A DNA stretch of 9,076 nt from contig JAEPMM010000107.1 of NCBI GenBank assembly GCA_017643965.1, positions 1 through 9,076 on the forward strand, read 5' to 3'. This document shows, piece by piece, positions 6,934 to 9,076 of this stretch. Both the position numbers and the translations under genes were made by a program. Source of the DNA: Marinobacter sp. Its GTDB lineage: Bacteria > Pseudomonadota > Gammaproteobacteria > Pseudomonadales > Oleiphilaceae. Each line of letters begins with the position of its first letter. The stretch's first letter is position 1. Below the pieces are notes generated by a model, which saw only the letters and a list, made by a program, of their open reading frames with translations, did not search any database and was not told the origin of the DNA.

Positions 6934-6978
6934 ACCCTAGGGCGACCATGTGACAGCCGTGCGTCACTTTAAGGACAG
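6934..6978 (-). promoter_or_regulatory. Pho-box-like triple repeat and promoter of the lipoprotein gene
   Basis: Read on the minus strand from 6978: CTGTCCT (6978-6972), 4 nt, GTGACGC (6967-6961), 4 nt, CTGTCAC (6956-6950). The 7-4-7-4-7 layout gives exact 11-bp phasing, as in PhoB direct repeats (consensus CTGTCAT, 4 A/T bases, CTGTCAY). The first unit matches six of seven positions, the third seven of seven and the middle only about four of seven. The first spacer, TAAA, is A/T-rich as expected; the second is not. Ten bases further on lies TAGGGT (6939-6934), a weak -10 at the spacing normal for PhoB-activated promoters, which lack a -35. The leader would be about 35 nt. Confidence 0.5.
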
Positions 6979-7019
6979 TTTCAAGACGAGCGCGTTTCCG
7001 GCGCGGCTTCACACCACAA

Positions 7020-7047
7020 AAAAAGGCGGCCCGCAGGCCGCCTTTTT
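7020..7047 (-). terminator. Terminator of dps
   Basis: AAAAAGGCGGCC (7020-7031) and GGCCGCCTTTTT (7036-7047) form a perfect 12-bp stem with a CGCA loop, flanked by A and T runs, so it can act in both directions. It lies 23 bp beyond the dps stop codon on the minus strand and insulates the lipoprotein promoter from dps transcription. Confidence 0.92.
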
Positions 7048-7070
7048 CTGTCGTTCACTGCCCGAACCGA

Positions 7071-7544
7071 TCAGTGGCCCAGGTAGCTGCGATACATCCA
7101 CACCGTCTTCTCCTGCTGGGAGATGTAATCGCTCATCAATGCCACGGTGCCCTCATCATCGGCTTCACCGGCCAGGTGCAGCAGTTCGCGCTGCTTGCCG
7201 ATGAGCTTGGCGAAGCTCTCGACGATATTTTCCATGGCTGCCTTGCCGTCGGACACATCCTTTCTTTCCGGCACTTCCGATTTCTCGATGTAGGTGCTGT
7301 AGGCATGGGCCGGCCGATGGCCCAGAGTCAGCACACGCTCAGCGATCTCGTCTATCTTGAGCAGCAGGTCGTCGTACAGCTCCTCGAACTTGACGTGCAA
7401 CTCGAAGAAGTTGTCGCCCTTGATGTTCCAGTGGTAGCCGCGAACGTTCATGTAGAAGATCTGGTAGTTGGACAGCAGATCGTTCAAAGAGCTGGCCAAC
7501 TGTTCGGTTTTGGCGGTATCCAGACCGATAAAGTTCTTACCCAT
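7071..7544 (-). CDS. dps: Dps family DNA-protection ferritin
   Basis: This 157-residue protein has the standard Dps length. Dps forms a twelve-subunit shell that oxidises ferrous iron with peroxide, stores it and, in many species, coats DNA in the nucleoid. The intersubunit ferroxidase ligands are all present with classic spacing: His38 (GYHWN), His50 (ELHVKFEELYDDL), Asp65 and Glu69 (KIDEIAER), matching His31/His43/Asp58/Glu62 of the Listeria protein. The N-terminus is short with few lysines, so DNA binding through a basic tail as in E. coli Dps is not evident. The start at 7544 has a strong ribosome site AAGGAGA (7551-7557). The gene appears monocistronic, with its own promoter, an OxyR-like operator upstream and a strong terminator downstream. 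Confidence 0.95.
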   Translation of the reverse strand: MGKNFIGLDTAKTEQLASSLNDLLSNYQIFYMNVRGYHWNIKGDNFFELHVKFEELYDDLLLKIDEIAERVLTLGHRPAHAYSTYIEKSEVPERKDVSDGKAAMENIVESFAKLIGKQRELLHLAGEADDEGTVALMSDYISQQEKTVWMYRSYLGH

Positions 7545-7585
7545 AACGTGTCTCCTTGACAGTTACTGAATGAAATCTGACTTCG

Positions 7586-7614
7586 ATAGTAGCCAGACCG
7601 TGCAAATCCGTGAA
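7586..7614 (-). promoter_or_regulatory. Candidate sigma70 promoter of dps
   Basis: On the minus strand TTCACG (7614-7609, four of six to the -35 consensus) is 17 bp from TACTAT (7591-7586, a good -10). Transcription would begin near 7579, giving a leader of about 35 nt to the dps ATG. The weak -35 is typical of a promoter that needs an activator, and the OxyR-like site abuts it. Confidence 0.55.
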
Positions 7615-7651
7615 GTTTAGTTCGCCAATTCCACTAATAGTGCCACCCTAT
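7615..7651 (-). promoter_or_regulatory. OxyR-like operator upstream of dps
   Basis: On the minus strand: ATAG (7651-7648), 7 nt, CTAT (7640-7637), 7 nt, ATTG (7629-7626), 7 nt, AAAC (7618-7615). OxyR recognises ATAG-N7-CTAT-N7-ATAG-N7-CTAT. The distal pair is perfect, the third element matches three of four and the fourth is poor, which is common in natural sites. The site ends exactly next to the -35 of dps, the expected place for an activator. The motif is visible; binding is inferred. Confidence 0.55.
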
Positions 7652-7659
7652 CAATTTTC

Positions 7660-7694
7660 TTCACACAATTTATTTAACAATGATTATCACTTGC
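7660..7694 (+). promoter_or_regulatory. Candidate promoter with Fur-like box for the DUF2061 gene
   Basis: TTCACA (7660-7665, five of six to -35) and GATTAT (7682-7687, four of six to -10) are 16 bp apart on the plus strand. The 19 bp at 7676-7694, with core CAATGATTATCACTT, match 13 of 19 positions of the classical Fur box and contain the near-palindromic core ATGATTATCA. The box covers the -10, a repressor position. It could also influence dps, which diverges from the same 203-bp region. Confidence 0.4.
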
Positions 7695-7747
7695 CCCATG
7701 ATGAAGTTGAAACGATGACACATGACTTTTATCAGGCGGGATTGATC

Positions 7748-8020
7748 ATGAGTGCGCTCAAACTGTTTATCCACGATCACCAGAACAGCGGCGACAACTC
7801 TCTGCTGAAAACCATCACCTTCGCCCTGACCCATTTCACCGTCGCTTTTACCGTGGCGTTTTTGCTGACCGGCGACATCCTGATCGGCAGCCTGATTGCG
7901 ATGGTGGAGCCGGCGATCAACACCGTGGCCTATTTCTTCCACGAGAAATTCTGGGCCCGCCGCGAGCGGCAGGCCCGCCCGGCGCCTATGCCCCGGGACC
8001 ACAATCCATGCAGTGCTTGA
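7748..8020 (+). CDS. DUF2061 family small membrane protein
   Basis: A 90-residue protein matches the DUF2061 pattern: a basic/polar start, then KTITFALTHFTVAFTVAFLLTG (about 21-42) and IGSLIAMVEPAINTVAYFFHEKFW (46-69), the latter ending in the conserved 'HE-W'. Two hydrophobic segments suggest a hairpin in the inner membrane; the function of the family is unknown. The start at 7748 is chosen because AGGCGGG (7734-7740) lies 7 nt upstream and because it gives a family-like length. In-frame Met codons further 5' (for example 7715) have weaker ribosome sites. The last 21 residues are Arg/Pro-rich, unlike the conserved core, and the final 35 bp overlap the convergent oxidoreductase gene. Confidence 0.75.
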   Translation: MSALKLFIHDHQNSGDNSLLKTITFALTHFTVAFTVAFLLTGDILIGSLIAMVEPAINTVAYFFHEKFWARRERQARPAPMPRDHNPCSA

Positions 8021-9076
8021 TGACCTCCGGGCCAATGCTCAGGTTGCGATTGAGATTCCGCAGGGCAGTTCTCACGCCTTCTTCAATGACGGGGTGATAG
8101 AAGGGCATATCGAGCATTTCGCTGACCGTCATGCGGCGTTGGACGGACCAGGCCAGCAAATGGGCAATGTGCTCGGCTGCGGGGCCAAACATTTCAGCGC
8201 CAAGAAACTGACCGCTGCCCCTCTCACCGTATACCCGCAGCAGACCGCGGTTCTTGGCGATGACCCGGCTGCGGCCCTGCCCCTCAAACGACACCTCGCC
8301 AACGCCATAACAACCCTTGCAACGTTCATCCACCTCATCAAGCGTCAGTCCCACCGTGGCCATCTGCGGATCAGTAAACACCACCGCCAGCGGCGTGCGG
8401 CGCAACCCGGCCCGCACGTCGGGAAAACGCCCGGCGTTGTCTCCGGCAATGCGCCCCTCATCAGCGGCTTCATGAAGTAACGGCGCATCGTGGTTGCAGT
8501 CTCCGGCGATGAAAATAGAGCTGTCGCCGCATTGCAGGGTGTAGCGATTGAATCGTGGCGTACCGCGATCGTCCAGCTCGATGTCGGTGTTCTGGATGTC
8601 CAGCTGATCCACATTGGGCCGTCGGCCGGTGGCGGCCAGCAGGTAATCGAAGGTCTCGGTAATCTCACCCCGGTCGTCGTCCACAAAGGTGACCGCCACC
8701 CCTTCCCCGGTGCGTTCTACCGCTTTGACGTCGCCTTCCGGGTGTAACTCAAACTCACGGCGGAAGGTTTTGAGGGCGTAGTCCCGCATTTTCTGTTCGC
8801 GGATCGGGCCGAGGGAGCCGCCCCGGCCGAACATGCGCACCCGCACACCGAGACGGCTCAGGGCCTGACCCAGCTCCATCCCTATAATACCGGGGCCGAA
8901 TACCACCACCGATGCCGGCAGGTCGTGCCACTCAAAGATGTCGTCATTGACCACCAGGCGATCCTTGGCTTCCTTGAGCATGTCCGGAATACCGGGCCGT
9001 GACCCGGTGGCCACCACAATACGACCGGCCGTGATTTCGACGTCGTCGTTGACGATCAGCCGGTGAGCATCCACGA
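7986..9076 (-). CDS. Dihydrolipoamide dehydrogenase-like flavoprotein (N-terminus outside window)
   Basis: The visible 363 or so codons are the C-terminal three quarters of a class I pyridine nucleotide-disulfide oxidoreductase; the FAD-binding N-terminus and redox-active CxxxxC pair lie beyond 9076. Counting from the codon at 9074: ATGSRP (22-27), the nucleotide-binding GPGIIG (60-65), ATGRRPN (148-154), the second FAD motif FIAGD (188-192), and a dimerisation domain ending in HPVIEEG (327-333), with the His/Glu dyad that shuttles protons. The LELGQALSRLGV-like helix and LLHEAADEGRIA (199-210) point to the Lpd-like subgroup often annotated dihydrolipoyl dehydrogenase rather than the Lpd of the 2-oxo-acid complexes. 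Gly83 and Arg84 replace the acidic residue that selects NAD, suggesting NADPH use. The tail ends in HCMDCGPGA with a CxxC pair. GTG at 9074 is internal. No terminator is visible after its stop. Confidence 0.87.
   Translation of the reverse strand, partial: VDAHRLIVNDDVEITAGRIVVATGSRPGIPDMLKEAKDRLVVNDDIFEWHDLPASVVVFGPGIIGMELGQALSRLGVRVRMFGRGGSLGPIREQKMRDYALKTFRREFELHPEGDVKAVERTGEGVAVTFVDDDRGEITETFDYLLAATGRRPNVDQLDIQNTDIELDDRGTPRFNRYTLQCGDSSIFIAGDCNHDAPLLHEAADEGRIAGDNAGRFPDVRAGLRRTPLAVVFTDPQMATVGLTLDEVDERCKGCYGVGEVSFEGQGRSRVIAKNRGLLRVYGERGSGQFLGAEMFGPAAEHIAHLLAWSVQRRMTVSEMLDMPFYHPVIEEGVRTALRNLNRNLSIGPEVIKHCMDCGPGA

Noticed and set aside
6071..6940. A 289-codon plus-strand open frame opposite the lipoprotein gene.
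   Set aside because: It is antisense to a well-recognised family member and resembles no protein.
6893..7012. A 40-residue N-terminal extension of the lipoprotein frame.
   Set aside because: It would place the signal peptide internally, lacks a good ribosome site and covers the Pho-box-like promoter; the ATG at 6892 has GAGG upstream and a proper lipobox.
7610..7747. An upstream start for the DUF2061 gene, including at 7610 or 7715.
   Set aside because: The extra residues are not family-like, overlap the OxyR/Fur-like region, and have weaker ribosome sites than the ATG at 7748.
7896..8480. A 194-codon plus-strand open frame opposite the oxidoreductase.
   Set aside because: It is in a different frame from DUF2061, antisense to conserved Lpd-like motifs, and has no recognisable content.

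Overview
The window reads as a stretch of gammaproteobacterial chromosome. Codon use is moderately GC-rich, and gene content and protein style resemble Marinobacter or a close relative. This is inferred from recognised protein families, not from a search. There are no tRNA or rRNA genes, CRISPR arrays, insertion sequences or long repeats. Genes are tightly packed; the longest stretch without a gene is 203 bp (7545-7747).

Layout. (1) 1-2550, plus strand: a tripartite TRAP transporter operon in the order periplasmic binding protein (5' end missing), small permease, large permease. The binding protein looks like the 2-oxo-acid/lactate type (TakP-like, COG4663). A 10-bp hairpin separates the binding-protein gene from the permease genes, which themselves overlap by 4 bp. 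(2) 2619-5159, plus strand: a two-gene unit with its own sigma70-like promoter. It encodes a cyclopropane-fatty-acid-synthase-type methyltransferase with all key catalytic residues and, 2 bp later, a flavoprotein of the geranylgeranyl-reductase/FixC superfamily. The pairing suggests a lipid modification pathway (methylate, then reduce) and is the most interesting part of the window. (3) 5216-6978, minus strand: a lipoprotein of the choice-of-anchor I beta-propeller family, preceded by three 7-bp repeats at 11-bp phasing that look like an extended Pho box. (4) 7071-7651, minus strand: a Dps ferroxidase/DNA-protection protein with a well-placed OxyR-like operator directly upstream of its promoter. 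(5) 7660-8020, plus strand: a small DUF2061 membrane protein, divergent from dps, with a Fur-like box over its candidate promoter. (6) 7986-9076, minus strand: the C-terminal part of a dihydrolipoamide-dehydrogenase-like flavoprotein whose NAD-selecting acidic residue is replaced. It overlaps the DUF2061 gene tail to tail by 35 bp.

Taken together, the segment holds an organic-acid uptake operon, a membrane-lipid tailoring operon and a group of stress/nutrient genes. The regulatory sites suggest three stress inputs (phosphate, peroxide, iron). All regulatory calls come from reading motifs by eye and are predictions.
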